Of a stretch of 64,000 nucleotides of DNA, positions 20,452-32,000 are shown one piece after another. The notes beneath the pieces are model-generated. The model did no database searches and had not been told where the DNA came from. It saw nothing but the letters and a program-made list of their open reading frames with translations. Numbering within the stretch: position 1 is the stretch's first letter; every line of letters begins with the position of its first letter. The stretch is from NCBI GenBank assembly GCA_001465935.1, contig LNKV01000050.1, forward strand, positions 62,001 to 126,000, given 5' to 3'. Source of the DNA: Clarireedia homoeocarpa (Eukaryota; Ascomycota; Leotiomycetes; Helotiales; Rutstroemiaceae). A program made the translations under genes and the position numbers.

Positions 20452-21429
20452 CTATTCTTCTTCCTCGCCCCAAACCTCCTTCCTTAACCAATCTGCCGCC
20501 CTTCCATAATACTCTCTCGGATCCGGATTCGGCGATGGGTACTTATCCCACGCATGCTTAACCCCTCTCACACACTCGTAATCGACCTTCCAGCCCCACT
20601 CTCCCAACCTCTGCACAAAGTCCTCTGCTTCCCTACGCAGCATATCATACTCACAAGTAACAATCCTAATCTTCACTGGTAGACCTTCCCTCAGCACTCT
20701 CTCCTCCTGAATACCCGGACTCAAAAACTTATTCCTGCGATCGATTCCCGAATTCGGTGGTTTATACGAATGATCAAAAATATCCGTCAACCAACCCGGC
20801 AATGACTGCGAAGGATTAACCATATGGAGTCGTTTTTCCTGCCGGGATATCGATGAATCCAGACCGGGGTAGAACGCGACGATGCCTGCTATATTCCAAG
20901 ATTCTTCAACAGAAACCAGTGATTTGAATTCACGGAGTAGGAGCGGCGCTGAGAAACAGAGGTTTCCGCCGGCGGAGAAGCCGCTAAGTACGATCTGCGT
21001 AGGATCGATGTTCAGTTCGCGGGAGTGTGAGAAGAGGTAGATGAGCGAGGAACACGCATCTTGGACAGCGGTTGGGAAGGGATGCTCGGGACCAAGACGA
21101 TAAGAGGCGGATATGACGATGCAGTCCTGGAGGTTGGTGATGGTTTGCGCCCATAGAGAGTCGTCGGTTGGATGACCGATGGTGAAACCGCCGCCGTGGA
21201 AGTTGAGGATACATGGGTATGGACGAGAGGGGTCATATGATGGTGGGTGGTAGATATGAAGGGTTAGGTTTCCAGGATTCCTTTGAGCGAAATTTGTGGG
21301 TATGATGAGAGCATAGCTTGGCGGATGATATGGGAGACGGAGGAGACGGCGTAGAGGGCCGGCTAGGGTTGTCGTGAACAGGCGAATGAACTTGACGATG
21401 AGAATGAGGATGAAGCGAGGGAGTGCCAT
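20452..21429 (-). CDS. Alpha/beta hydrolase, hormone-sensitive-lipase (HSL) family esterase
   Basis: Single exon, 325 residues. Catalytic features are complete: oxyanion motif NFHGGGFTIG (about residue 80), nucleophile elbow GFSAGGN (about residue 150), acid in TCEYDMLRREAEDF and His in GVKHAWDKYP. The N-terminal hydrophobic helix (FILILIVKFIRLFTTTLAGPL) suggests membrane association, probably ER or lipid-droplet facing. HSL-family members hydrolyse short-chain esters or acylglycerols; the substrate cannot be read from sequence. It converges with the LysM gene, 271 bp apart. The start is the only Met before the helix. Confidence 0.9.
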   Translation of the reverse strand: MALPRFILILIVKFIRLFTTTLAGPLRRLLRLPYHPPSYALIIPTNFAQRNPGNLTLHIYHPPSYDPSRPYPCILNFHGGGFTIGHPTDDSLWAQTITNLQDCIVISASYRLGPEHPFPTAVQDACSSLIYLFSHSRELNIDPTQIVLSGFSAGGNLCFSAPLLLREFKSLVSVEESWNIAGIVAFYPGLDSSISRQEKRLHMVNPSQSLPGWLTDIFDHSYKPPNSGIDRRNKFLSPGIQEERVLREGLPVKIRIVTCEYDMLRREAEDFVQRLGEWGWKVDYECVRGVKHAWDKYPSPNPDPREYYGRAADWLRKEVWGEEEE

Positions 21430-21982
21430 CTCGGAGAATTCGCAGCAAGATAGTCTGTGATTAACTCAGATTAAAATTGATTGGTTGCTGTACTTGTCGT
21501 AGCGCACCATCAACTTCAAATGGTAATATTCTGAGAAGACCTTAGGAGTTTCCTTGAGCCCCAAAGATTGCGTTGGTCGATTAGCGTTAAACCCGTAAAT
21601 TATCTATGCAATGACCAACTATCTCTCGCCTGCTGAACAAAATACTTCGTCTCCCTATTTAATACATACTTGCTGGTGCAGTTGGTCGCAAGTTGGTTTT
21701 TATCATGTGCGATTGCTCTATGCGTGTCGGATGATGTACCTTCTTGCTTACATCATAGACTTTCATTCTGCTTCATTGTGATTGGTCGGCAAGGATGTCA
21801 CTGCTACCCTCCGATGGCTGAAAGACAAACTACATTGCGATCGAAATCCAAATTTATGTTTTTGGTGTAGATGCATCATTAATCATTCATCATTATGTAC
21901 ATTAGCTGGTTCAATACCTGATTCTTGCACTCTTCGTCCTGCGCCCTTCTCCCCCACGGTTGTCATTTCTCCGCCGCCTATC
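21430..21982. other. Intergenic, no gene seen
   Basis: Holds the promoter of the hydrolase (minus) and the 3' flank of the 6PGDH-like gene (minus). No supported coding frame. Confidence 0.6.
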
Positions 21983-23565
21983 TTACGCGGGCTTCCATTC
22001 ATAATGATGCTGCCCAGTTTTAGGCAACCCCGGCCCATCTGCTTCCTTCTTGCTATCATACTTGTGATTGCCAAAGTAATCCAATTCCGCCTCATAGAAT
22101 TGAGTCGGCAACTCCATGTTCCCAATATACTTCAAATACTCCAATGTAGCCGATAAACTAGGAATAACCGCATTCCATTCCACACCTTTAGCGACAATCT
22201 TCTTCAATGAATCGAAACCCCTGGTGAGTTCAGAAACGATTGACTCTTCATATAAGAGCTCATTCTCGGGAGATTTTGCGTAGATGTCGGCGAGAAGAGA
22301 AGAAATGTGATCGGATTGAATAATGCATCCTGCTCGCCAAATCTGTACCACGTTGGGGTAGTTGATGTTCCATTTGTTTTGTTTGTTAGCTGTATCGATT
22401 ATGGCCATTCCTTGCACGAATGCTGCAAGGCAAGCAGTATAAACTGCCCAACGTAAGTCTTCAAGGAATGCTTCCTTTTCGTCGTCCTTGATGGAAATCT
22501 TGGTTGGTTTGAAGGTACCCTTGAAAGCTTCGTTGACGCGTTGGCGGTGACCACGGAATGCCGACACAATACGCAGGAAATGTGCCGTCGATAACGTTGG
22601 TGCTGGAACATGACGGTCAACTGCTTCTGTATTCGACCAGATTCCCGTAGCTTCCGACCCATCAACATCTTGTACGACTTTATCTTGCACATCAGCGAGG
22701 ACGTATTCACCGGATTTGTCCTTGGTTTGGCATATTTCCGCTGCAATTGTAATCAAGAAGGTGTTTTCCTGTATATATTAGCAGAATTCGGTAAAATGAA
22801 AGGGACGAGTGCATACAAGTTCACCTCCTGACCCCCACTTGTCAAAAACCTTTCCAATTTCATCATATTCCATGCCCAAGTGTGTGTTCATAATTGACCA
22901 AGCTTCACTGATTGCGGACATCATCCCATGCTCAATACCATTGTGAATCATCTTTACGTAGTGTCCAGAACCACCCTCTCCAATCTTAGCAACACATGGT
23001 GTGCCATCCTTCGCTTTCGCTGCCATTGTCTCAAGGAGCGGCATCACGGTGTCGATGGCCTGGTCCTGACCTCCAGGACACATACTTGGCCCTCTTCTCG
23101 CCGATTGATATCCTCCTGATACGCCACATCCAATGTAGTGTACACCCTGAGCAAGAGATTTCCCTTGTCTGCGTTGCGTGTTTTCCCAATGCTCATTTGC
23201 ACAATCAATGATTATATCACCCTTTTCAAGGTATGGATGCAACCCTTCCACGACCGTATCTCCAACCTGTCCGTGTGGCAGCGAGAAAATTATGACCCTT
23301 GGTTTAGAAAGTGTATCGCAGAAATCTTTGTAGTCGGTGTGCTTCGTTAATTCGGCTTTGATATTTTGGTCTTTGGCGGATTTGATAAGAGCATCGATGG
23401 TGGAAGTTGATGGATCATTTAGAGCCACGGATATGCCATTTTCGGCGAGAAGCAGTGTCATTCCACCGCCCATAGAGCCGGCCCCAATCATTCCTACCTG
23501 CGTAAGTCGTCAGTAATGACTAGATTTGTTGTAGACTGGCTGCTAACCTTCTTGAACTTGTCCAT
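21983..23565 (-). CDS. 6-phosphogluconate-dehydrogenase-like enzyme, divergent paralogue
   Basis: Three exons: 23,548-23,565; 22,817-23,497; 21,983-22,768 (introns 50 and 48 bp), about 494 residues, the normal length for 6PGDH. The Rossmann fold reads VGMIGAGSMGGGMTLLLAENG. The substrate region has GCGVSGGYQSARRGPSMCPGG (canonical VSGGEEGARYGPSLMPGG) and the catalytic helix KMIHNGIEHGMM (canonical KMVHNGIEYGDM), so the catalytic Lys, Asn and Glu are kept. Several phosphate contacts look changed: Tyr to His after NGIE, Lys to Ile in TGIWS (canonical TGKWT), and Arg to Leu in LDYFGNHKY (canonical RDYFGAHTY), while His in that motif is kept. The second domain contains WAVYTACLAAFVQGM and NVVQIWRAGCII as in the family. 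Likely NADP-dependent beta-hydroxyacid dehydrogenase; oxidation of 6-phosphogluconate itself is uncertain. Confidence 0.85.
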
Positions 23566-24646
23566 GTTCGCAGAAGATAAATCTGCCTATGGGGTAGCTT
23601 CAACACAGTATAGAGGAAATGTCTTATACAATCAATATAAGGAAAACAGTGGGACAATAAGAAGAAAAGTCTGGTCGAGTGCTAGACTCAGAAAGTAAAA
23701 GAAAAGCACCCATTCTCATTACCTGCCCGCATCAAATACTGTCCATCATGCTCTGTGATTTCAGTACGTCACTTCAATGACGTAAACTGATTAGATAGCA
23801 GAGTAGCAATGGTGTATTCGGACCTTTCCTCTCAATGTACAATCATAACCCGATCAAAAGCATGATGTCGGCGTAAAGCCTTAGAATTGTCGGCGTAAAG
23901 ATTTGAAATCTTCCTCATGATTTTGAGGATTGAAAGCTAGAACAGAGCCAAGCTCAGCCAGAAGAATCCATGCCGCTTACGTAACTGCCGACAGCTTGGC
24001 TTGACCATCACGACCATCACGACCACTACGACCATCTCGACACGCATATCTTCAATCTTGCACCATCAAATTCCTTCATCTCTTGATTGTCATTCTGTTA
24101 TACCCAGATGGATCACTCTTATTACACAGCATATTCTGCATCTACAAATCCAGCACCTCACCTCGTTTCATCCAAAAATGCCGAGGTCATATACAGCTTT
24201 CGGCCCCACCAAGGCACGCAGGAAGTCCCAGGATATCGTCTCATAGACGTCCTTCACAACACATAAAAAGCTAAAGAACCACATGCTCCGCCAAAGCACC
24301 TGTCAGTTGTCATATATCATTGTCAAAGGTTTGTAAATATCCTTCTGGCTGAATATCGGGTAGGGTTAGAGTCCTATCTTGGCCTTCATAGCTTAGCAAT
24401 TAGGTAAGTGATTGAATGTTAAGAGATTCTTCTTCTGTTGGTGGTTGTTATTTTTGTCAGTGATTCATGAGGAAATAATAAGTACCATACCGAAAATTGA
24501 AAATTTTTCTTGTTTCCCGTTTTTTCAGTTACTGTTCAGAAGTTCTACAACTTCATAATTTCCCTTTCCGGAAATCCAAACACATCATCTTCCTTTCAGG
24601 AACACCAAAATAAAACCAACCCCCCGCCAACTACTTCTCTTACAAA
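23566..24646. other. Divergent intergenic region
   Basis: Shared upstream region of the 6PGDH-like gene (minus) and SET protein gene (plus). A GACCATCAC-like 9-bp motif is repeated four times near 24,002-24,040. A repeated phrase GTCGGCGTAAAG occurs twice (about 23,868 and 23,889). No gene supported. Confidence 0.5.
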
Positions 24647-25674
24647 ATGGCTCCCATTAAACCATTCTGGACTAAACCGTCTCACCCTAACATTGAAGAA
24701 GTAATCTACGGTGAAGACGAAAATGGATTCACCACGGAATCTATTTCCAAGATTTCCCTCCCACCATTTGGACTCTTTGCAAAATTGGTATCTGTCTCTT
24801 TCCTTTTGCTCTGAGCCTCCTCCTCTCATTCCCTTCACCCCCTTCATTACCAAAATAGAATGAACGAAGATATTGACCCACAACCTCAGGAATTCCCACC
24901 CTGCACCATTGTTGAGAAACCTAGTTATTCCACCGTGCAAATCGGAAAGGATAAACACATAGATCTAAATTCGGATCTGCTGTATCTCAATCATTCTTGC
25001 GAGCCATCTCTTGTATGTTTGGTTTATGTTTCTAGTCACAAGTCCCCTGCCTTGTTCTATATCTGCATCCATCTCAAATCCATTTTTAAACCCTTCTTGT
25101 TCTCACATCTTTATGTTGACTTTCCCCTCTCCCTCTTTTTTCTTGAACCTCTTCCTCTCTCTCCTTTCCCCTCCCATCTCCCCTTCATACCCCGCATCCC
25201 ACAGCACTTCTCCCCCATCCAACATCTCCATCCACCCCTCTAACACTCCTCCTTAACCAGATCCTCAACCCCCAAACCCTAACCCTCACCGCAACCTCCC
25301 GTGGCCTTTCCCCCACGCAACCCCTGACCTTCTTCTACCCCTCCACGGAATATCTCCTCTCCCAGCCCTTTTCCTGCAACTGCCGCACTCCCTCCTGTCT
25401 CGGCACCATCACCGGCGCCGGCGACATGTCTCCCGAGACCATTGCCCGGCTCAAAACCATGGAGCTTGGAGAGCACGGTTTTGGAAAAGGCGCATTCTTC
25501 AGTGCGCACATCTTAGAGATGCTTGAGGAGCGCGTGAACGAGCACGGGGCTCAAAAAGGAAATGGGAAGATGAATGGACATGCGAATGGGCATGCAAATG
25601 GGAATGGAGGAGCTGAAACTGCAGGAGCAGGAGGACGCAGATGCGAAAACAGCTGCACGAAGAGGCGTCACTAG
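24647..25674 (+). CDS. SET-domain-related protein with C-terminal post-SET cysteines
   Basis: Three exons: 24,647-24,787; 24,890-25,012; 25,261-25,674; 225 residues. The join FAKL|EFPPCTIVEKPSYSTVQ and the frame confirm intron 1; intron 2 (248 bp) is long and CT-rich. It carries LNSDLLYLNHSCEPSL, matching the SET pseudoknot motif (NHSC.PS), then LTFFYPSTEY (family ELTFDY) and CNCRTPSCLGTITG as a post-SET zinc-binding cluster. The N-terminal SET strands (GxG) are not evident, so it is a short, atypical member; such small fungal proteins are common and their methyltransferase activity is unproven. The C-terminus has a Gly/His/Asn repeat (GHANGHANGNG). Confidence 0.75.
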
Positions 25675-26202
25675 TAGGGAGATGAGCGGCGAGATGGGTG
25701 GAGATACTTTGTAGACCTTTTTGGAGGGGTGGGGATTTCCTTGTTTTGAGAATTTTTACCTGCTTGTTGACTTTTGCGTCACTCTTTTATAGGTTTCATT
25801 TGTCTTCTGCTTGCATTTTCTACTGTCTCACTTCTCAACAAGCTCACACACGTCCTGTCTACACATGGTTTGTTTTCATGAAATTACACAGAAAAGAAAG
25901 CATTGGGATCCAACATCTCTCACATTACTGCACCTCGTTTACCCTGCATATAATAAAATAACATGACACTCGTTTGTTTTATTCTATTTTCTACATAAGT
26001 CAAATCGGTATCATAAGACTATATAACGGAATAGAAAACCCCAGGGCGACATAGAACTCCACATTACCTTTCTACATATTCATTCATTCTCAACCAGATC
26101 CATGCCACTTAAGGACCAGAGGGAAGCTCACCTACAATTCACCCATGAAATAATATGTACATCCACCACTCCAACCAACCCACTCAACCTACTCTACCCC
26201 AT
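25675..26202. other. Convergent intergenic region
   Basis: 3' flanks of the SET protein and the type II membrane protein. CT/AT-rich, no gene seen. Confidence 0.6.
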
Positions 26203-28068
26203 CTAACTATCATCAAACCACCTCCCCCAGCCCTCACTCCTCCCCCTTTCCGCACCCGCCCCACCCGCATACTTCTTCTCCTCCTCCTCCCACTTCAACC
26301 TCTCCACCCTACTCCTCGCCAAAAACGCCCTCGCAAACTTCCAAGCCTCCGTATCCGCCAAATTCCACTTCTCAACCGCGCCCCTAATCTTCAGATCCTC
26401 CCCTTTCTGCGACGTGCCGAATGCTCTCGCCTTCTCTAACAAATACTGTTCTTTCTTGTGGTCTTCTTCTGATGGAATCGGTCCATCTTTCGGGTCATGT
26501 ACTGGTTTTGGTCTACGCTCAGGGCCAGGGACGGGTGTTTCTGATTTACCCGTGTCGGTGGCGTTGCGAGGTATTGTGAAGCCGAAGTGCCAGTCGAGGT
26601 CGTTGGGGAGTTCTTTTTCGGCGGTGACCCAGAGAGAGTGTGATATGCCGTAGGGGCTTGCGACGGCTTCTTTGAATTTGACTACGCGTGGTGCGCCGGA
26701 TACACCTGTACCGGAAACCTCTTTCGTAAGCGCTGTCAACCAAAGGTCGCGCTCTGATTCTCGTCTGATCCATCTGATATCAATGCTGTCGCGGAAGCTG
26801 CTTAATAATGACATAGTGTATGGATGAGGAACAGTGCCAATGGTATAGAGACCTGTGGTGTTAAGATATACACCAGGAGTTGCAATTTTCATTGGTGATG
26901 ATGCGACACAAGGCTTGCATTTGGGCAGATTCGGAGGACAAGACGCTGGTATTGGTGAATCTGGCATCGGTGAATCTGGACATTGAGCTAGAAACTCGGC
27001 AAGTTTCAATGCTGGCTCGATAGCATACGACATATGTTCTGGCACGGGTTTGACGACAGAAATTCCTTTGGTGAATATGTTCTGCCATGTTCCGTGAAGA
27101 TGGGAGGTAATGAGTTGATTCAGAAGTTGTAATCCTTGTGCTTTATTTGTATCCATTGCACGAGAAATTCGTGGATACTTTTCTTCCATGATCTTTGTGT
27201 TGTAGAAGGCTAAAGAGGCATGAAGGCCATCGATCTTAAAAGTTTTGGCTGGCACAGCGCTGATAAAATCCTTGGCCTCCTTCACATGTGGGTTGTCCAA
27301 AGCAGCCTTGACAGCAGCTGTAATATCCGATTTTGACCCAGAAAAGATCCCGTCGCCGAGCTTCTCATATCTTGTCAACTGTGGGTAGTCTCCCCTCCTT
27401 AGATAGCTCAATAGATCATCCTCATATGGCCCCATAGGAAATGTAAGATAATTGCATAGTAATCCTGTTCCCATGTTCTCCCAAGCTAGCCATCTAGACA
27501 ACTCGTTTTTCAAGTACGGTTCAAGCTCAAGTAGTTGCAATTCGCGGTATAACGGATTCTGCATAGCTTCCGCAGGACTGAGAATAATTGGCTTGAACCC
27601 TTTTGCCCACCAGGCTCTTCTCCAAGTTAACAGGAGTTCATTCTCTGCATCTTTCAAATCTTCCTCCTTCTTCACAGTGTGATCGTAGTATGTGTAAATG
27701 GGTGGCCGCTCGGCAAGCGGTGGGAGCAACGATCGATTCTCATCTAGTGTCACAGATGATGAGAACGGGCTCAACCAGTTCCAATTGCTATACCATTTTG
27801 ACTCGCCATTTGTGCTATTCTTCTGGACGGGTGGAGCGTGCGCCGCTTGTCGGAAAGGATTGAGGATACTCGGGGAGGATAATTGCTTGGGGAGCTTTGG
27901 CATTGAGATGTGATGATCTGCGAATGTGCCAAGTGACGAGCCGGAATTAGGTAGTGTAAATACCAATGTCATAACTGCAAAAATGGCGATTGTGCCAAGT
28001 AGGACAGCCATGCGCCGTGGGGGCACTGGAGGCATCGGCCTACCGAAGAGAGTTCGCTGAACAGGCAT
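26203..28068 (-). CDS. Type II membrane protein, glycosyltransferase-like (family not recognised)
   Basis: Single exon, 621 residues from MPVQRTLFGRP; an upstream in-frame Met 16 codons earlier is possible but less likely. Topology: short basic N-terminus, one transmembrane helix (MAVLLGTIAIFAVMTLVFTLP), then a large lumenal domain, the layout of Golgi glycosyltransferases. The lumenal start PPIYTYYDHTVKKEEDLKDAE and LTWRRAWWAKGFKPIIL resembles donor-binding strands of fungal glycosyltransferase-like proteins (W.RAW...GFKP). A Cys-rich insertion (CPDSPMPDSPIP...CPPNLPKCKPC) lies mid-protein. The C-terminal 100 residues are charged and helical (EEDHKKEQYLLEKARAF). Conserved in filamentous fungi as far as I recall; enzymatic role is inference. 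Confidence 0.6.
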   Translation of the reverse strand: MPVQRTLFGRPMPPVPPRRMAVLLGTIAIFAVMTLVFTLPNSGSSLGTFADHHISMPKLPKQLSSPSILNPFRQAAHAPPVQKNSTNGESKWYSNWNWLSPFSSSVTLDENRSLLPPLAERPPIYTYYDHTVKKEEDLKDAENELLLTWRRAWWAKGFKPIILSPAEAMQNPLYRELQLLELEPYLKNELSRWLAWENMGTGLLCNYLTFPMGPYEDDLLSYLRRGDYPQLTRYEKLGDGIFSGSKSDITAAVKAALDNPHVKEAKDFISAVPAKTFKIDGLHASLAFYNTKIMEEKYPRISRAMDTNKAQGLQLLNQLITSHLHGTWQNIFTKGISVVKPVPEHMSYAIEPALKLAEFLAQCPDSPMPDSPIPASCPPNLPKCKPCVASSPMKIATPGVYLNTTGLYTIGTVPHPYTMSLLSSFRDSIDIRWIRRESERDLWLTALTKEVSGTGVSGAPRVVKFKEAVASPYGISHSLWVTAEKELPNDLDWHFGFTIPRNATDTGKSETPVPGPERRPKPVHDPKDGPIPSEEDHKKEQYLLEKARAFGTSQKGEDLKIRGAVEKWNLADTEAWKFARAFLARSRVERLKWEEEEKKYAGGAGAERGRSEGWGRWFDDS

Positions 28069-29089
28069 ATTGAAGGACGAATAGATAGAGACGGTATGCA
28101 GTATGAAATACCACAATGAATATATGCCTAGCGTTGCATGAAGACGTCAATCAATCGTCTGCGTCGAGAAAGAGTACGATAAAGTTGTCTTCGTATGAGC
28201 TGACGTTGCTCTACCGTTCAAACCATGTATGCTATGCAATGGAGTTTTCCTACTTTTGGACCATGAAATACAATGATCTGATAGACTCTAGATTCGAAAA
28301 ATAATCAAGAATAGAAGGACACAATGGAAAGGTAAAACGAAGGGTAAGTAACAGAAGAGAAATTAACAGTAGGAGGATGAAGCTGCCGCGTTGTTGAAAT
28401 TCCACCACACGCAGATAGGAGAAATTCGTGTGCTGAACTATTCTGAGCTATCACTCAATGTATGATTGGTCTCGTTTGCTACGGAAGCTCGGGTAAACTT
28501 ATCTCCTAATTGTAGTCGAAGTCTTGGCAGGGACGATTGGCAGATCTCCAAGTATTTCGAGGTTCAAGCACGTGAGCTCCGATGACGGAATGAAATTCAA
28601 ATTGATTTTATGTTTTTTTGCATATTTTACAAGGCCGAACTTCGGCTTTTCCATTTTTATGCCACAGAAATGCAAAAAAGTGGTGTCTGACCAAGAGCAT
28701 TTTTTGGATACGGATTGAGTCACGACGTTGCCCTCCCTTTTAATATCTTCTTGTTCTTGCCTTTTACCAGGAAACTCTTACTCATATGACATATCCAAAC
28801 TAAGTCATCGCTCAGGGCAAGCCGAGACTCAATACTTTTTCACCAACCTATCAACGCAGATATCAAAATCTATATTCGCCAGATACCGTAGGCTTGGCCG
28901 ACCATTGAATTCAGAACCGAAATTTCAAGAATCATTGTTTACGGACAGTGGGTATATGATCAAGACCATATATCTATACCACCGTGGAAGTGAGATTGGC
29001 ACCTCCTTCAGCTTGCCATCTTGAAGATACAATATTTTCTTCTCTCGAATTACCCCCCCCCAACCCCCGCCGTTTGACACCTAGCAATC
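28069..29089. promoter_or_regulatory. Divergent promoter region upstream of LYS2
   Basis: About 1 kb between the type II membrane protein gene and LYS2, transcribed away from each other. It contains a TGAGTCA box at 28,716-28,722 and a C-run (29,055-29,062) just before the LYS2 start. No coding frame is supported. Confidence 0.6.
28716..28722. promoter_or_regulatory. Gcn4/CpcA-type box TGAGTCA upstream of LYS2
   Basis: A perfect TGA(C/G)TCA word 368 bp upstream of the LYS2 start codon. Lysine genes are classic targets of Gcn4/CPC1/CpcA amino-acid control, so the site fits its context; binding is inferred. Confidence 0.55.
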
Positions 29090-32000
29090 ATGGCATCCAC
29101 AAGACCAGAACTTCCAGATCCCACCGCAGACCTTCACTGGTCTGCTTTTCGTGGGGCAATTCAAGATATCTTTGAGGTGAATGCTCAAGCTCATCCCGAC
29201 AGGTTATGTGTTGTGGAAACTGCTTCTACGTCATCGCCACGAAGAGAATTCACTTATCGACAAATCAATGAAGCTTCCAACATCTTAGCTCATCATCTGG
29301 TGGAGAGTGGGGTTCAAAGAAATGAAGTTGTCATGTCGTATAGTTATCGTGGTGTGGATTTGGTAGTCACTGTCATGGGAATCTTGAAAGCTGGCGCCAT
29401 TTTCTCCGTCATCGACCCATCATACCCACCAGATCGTCAGAATATCTACCTAGATGTTGCCAGGCCACGTGCTCTGGTTGTCATTGACAAAGCCACAAGA
29501 GAAGCTGGCGAGCTGACGGAGAAGGTTCGAGATTTCATCAAGGAGAATTTGGAGCTCAAAACTGAGGTGCCAGGTCTTGAACTAAAGAATGACGGAACCC
29601 TGGTTGGCGGCAGTCTTGATGGAAAGGACGTTTTTGAAAAGCAACAAGCACTTAAAAGCAAGAGCCCAGGTGTTGTTGTTGGACCAGACTCTACACCTAC
29701 TCTATCATTTACGTCAGGTTCCGAGGGTCGTCCAAAGGGTGTTCGAGGAAGACATTACTCGCTTGCATACTACTTTGATTGGATGGCCGAGAGATTTGGC
29801 TTGTCAAAGAACGACAAATTCACAATGTTGAGTGGTATTGCTCATGATCCAATCCAGAGAGATATCTTCACACCTCTCTTCCTCGGTGCCCAACTGTTGG
29901 TCCCATCCAAGGATGATATTCAACATGAAAGATTGGCTGAATGGATGAGAGAGCATGGAGCAACAGTCACTCATTTGACACCTGCAATGGGTCAAATTCT
30001 CGTCGGTGGGGCTAGTGCCGAGTTTCCTGCACTTCATCATTCGTTCTTCGTTGGAGATATTCTTATCAAGAGAGATTGTAAAGCTCTTCAAAGATTAGCA
30101 CCAAATGTATTCATTGTGAATATGTACGGTACAACCGAGACACAGCGAGCAGTCAGTTACTACGAAATCCCAAGTCGTGCTTCAGATCCTGAATATCTCG
30201 ACAAAATGGGTAATGTAATTCCTGCAGGAAAAGGAATGAAAGATGTCCAGCTCCTCATTGTGGATCGCGAAAACCGGAACAGAATTTGCGATATTGGTGA
30301 AATTGGTGAGATCTATGTTCGAGCGGCAGGCCTTGCTGAAGGGTATCTGGGAAGCGATGAACTGAATAAAGCCAAGTTCGTTGACAGCTGGTTTGTTGAC
30401 AATTCCAAGTGGGTTGAAGAGGACAAGAAACTCGCGAAATCTCTTGAAGAAGAGCCATGGAGAGAATACTACAAGGGGCCAAGAGACCGGATGTATCGAT
30501 CGGGAGATCTGGGACGATACACTCCAACTGGAGATGTCGAGTGTGTTGGTCGAGCAGATGACCAGGTCAAAATCCGTGGGTTCAGAATTGAACTTGGTGA
30601 AATCGACAAATACCTTTCGGATCATGTTATGGTCATGGATAATGTTACATTGGTACGCCGTAACAAAGACGAAGAACAAACCTTGGTGAGCTATATCGTG
30701 CCAGATATGCAGAAGTGGGCACAGTGGCTAGAACAAAAAGGACTGGAGGATGACACATCAGGTGAAGGAATACAAGGGAGATTACGCAGATTCTGGCCTT
30801 TGGGGGATGATATCAAGCAGTATCTCAAGACCAAGCTACCAACGTACGCCATTCCGGAAGTCATCATTCCTTTGGAGAAATTCCCACTGAACCCCAACGG
30901 GAAGAAAGACAAGCCAGCACTTCCTTTCCCAGATGCTGCACAATTGGCAGCAGCAAAACCCGTCGGAGCTTGGGCCAATCTTTCTGACACCGAGAAAGAT
31001 GTCGCAGCGATTTGGGGCTCATTGATTGCCAATGTCGATGAACGTACCATTAACCCTGACGACTCTTTCTTCGATATCGGTGGACACAGTATCTTAGCAC
31101 AGCAGATGCTTTTCAAAGTCAACAAGAAGTGGGACGGCTTGAACGTCAACATGAGTGCTATCTTCCGAAACCCTACCCTCAAGGGGTTCGCAGGAGAGAT
31201 CGAGCGCAGAGCTTCTTCAAATGGCGATGTTAAGGAAGAGGCTGAAGTGGCAGAGGACTATGCAGGTGATGCATATGAACTTGCCAAAACCCTGCCTTCA
31301 TCATTCCCTTCCGCAGATGACGAGATTAACCCTGAGACTCCACTCACTATCTTCTTAACCGGCGCCACTGGATTCCTCGGGTCTTATATCCTACGTGATC
31401 TCCTCACCCGCTCACGCCCCATTAGAGTAATTCTCCATGTTCGAGCTCTCGACGCCGAAGCAGCCCTTGCTCGTGTAGTCCAAACCTGCCAAGCCTACGG
31501 CGTGTGGAACCCCGAGTGGACCTCCAAACTCACTTGCGTGGTGGGTAACCTCGGCGATCCCAACCTTGGTCTCTCCCCATCCGATTGGAAACTCATCTCC
31601 GAAACTGCCAACGTCATCATTCACAACGGCGCACAAGTCCATTGGGTCTACCCTTACAAGAACCTCAAACCAGCTAACGTTCAAGGAACGCTCGACATCC
31701 TAACTCTCTGCTCAACCGGCATCCCCAAGCGCCTCTCCTTCGTCTCTTCCACCTCCGTCCTCGACACAGACCACTTCGTCAAGCAATCTCAATCCGGCGT
31801 TCCTGTCTCCGAAGAAGACGATTTGTCCGGCTCTGCCAAAGGCCTCGGAACTGGCTACGGCCAATCTAAATGGGTATCTGAATATCTCATCCGCTCCGCC
31901 GGCGCCAAAGGTCTCCGCGGGACTGTCGTCCGTCCAGGCTACATCACAGGTGACAAATCCACCGGTGTCACCAACACTGATGATTTCCTAATCCGCATGA

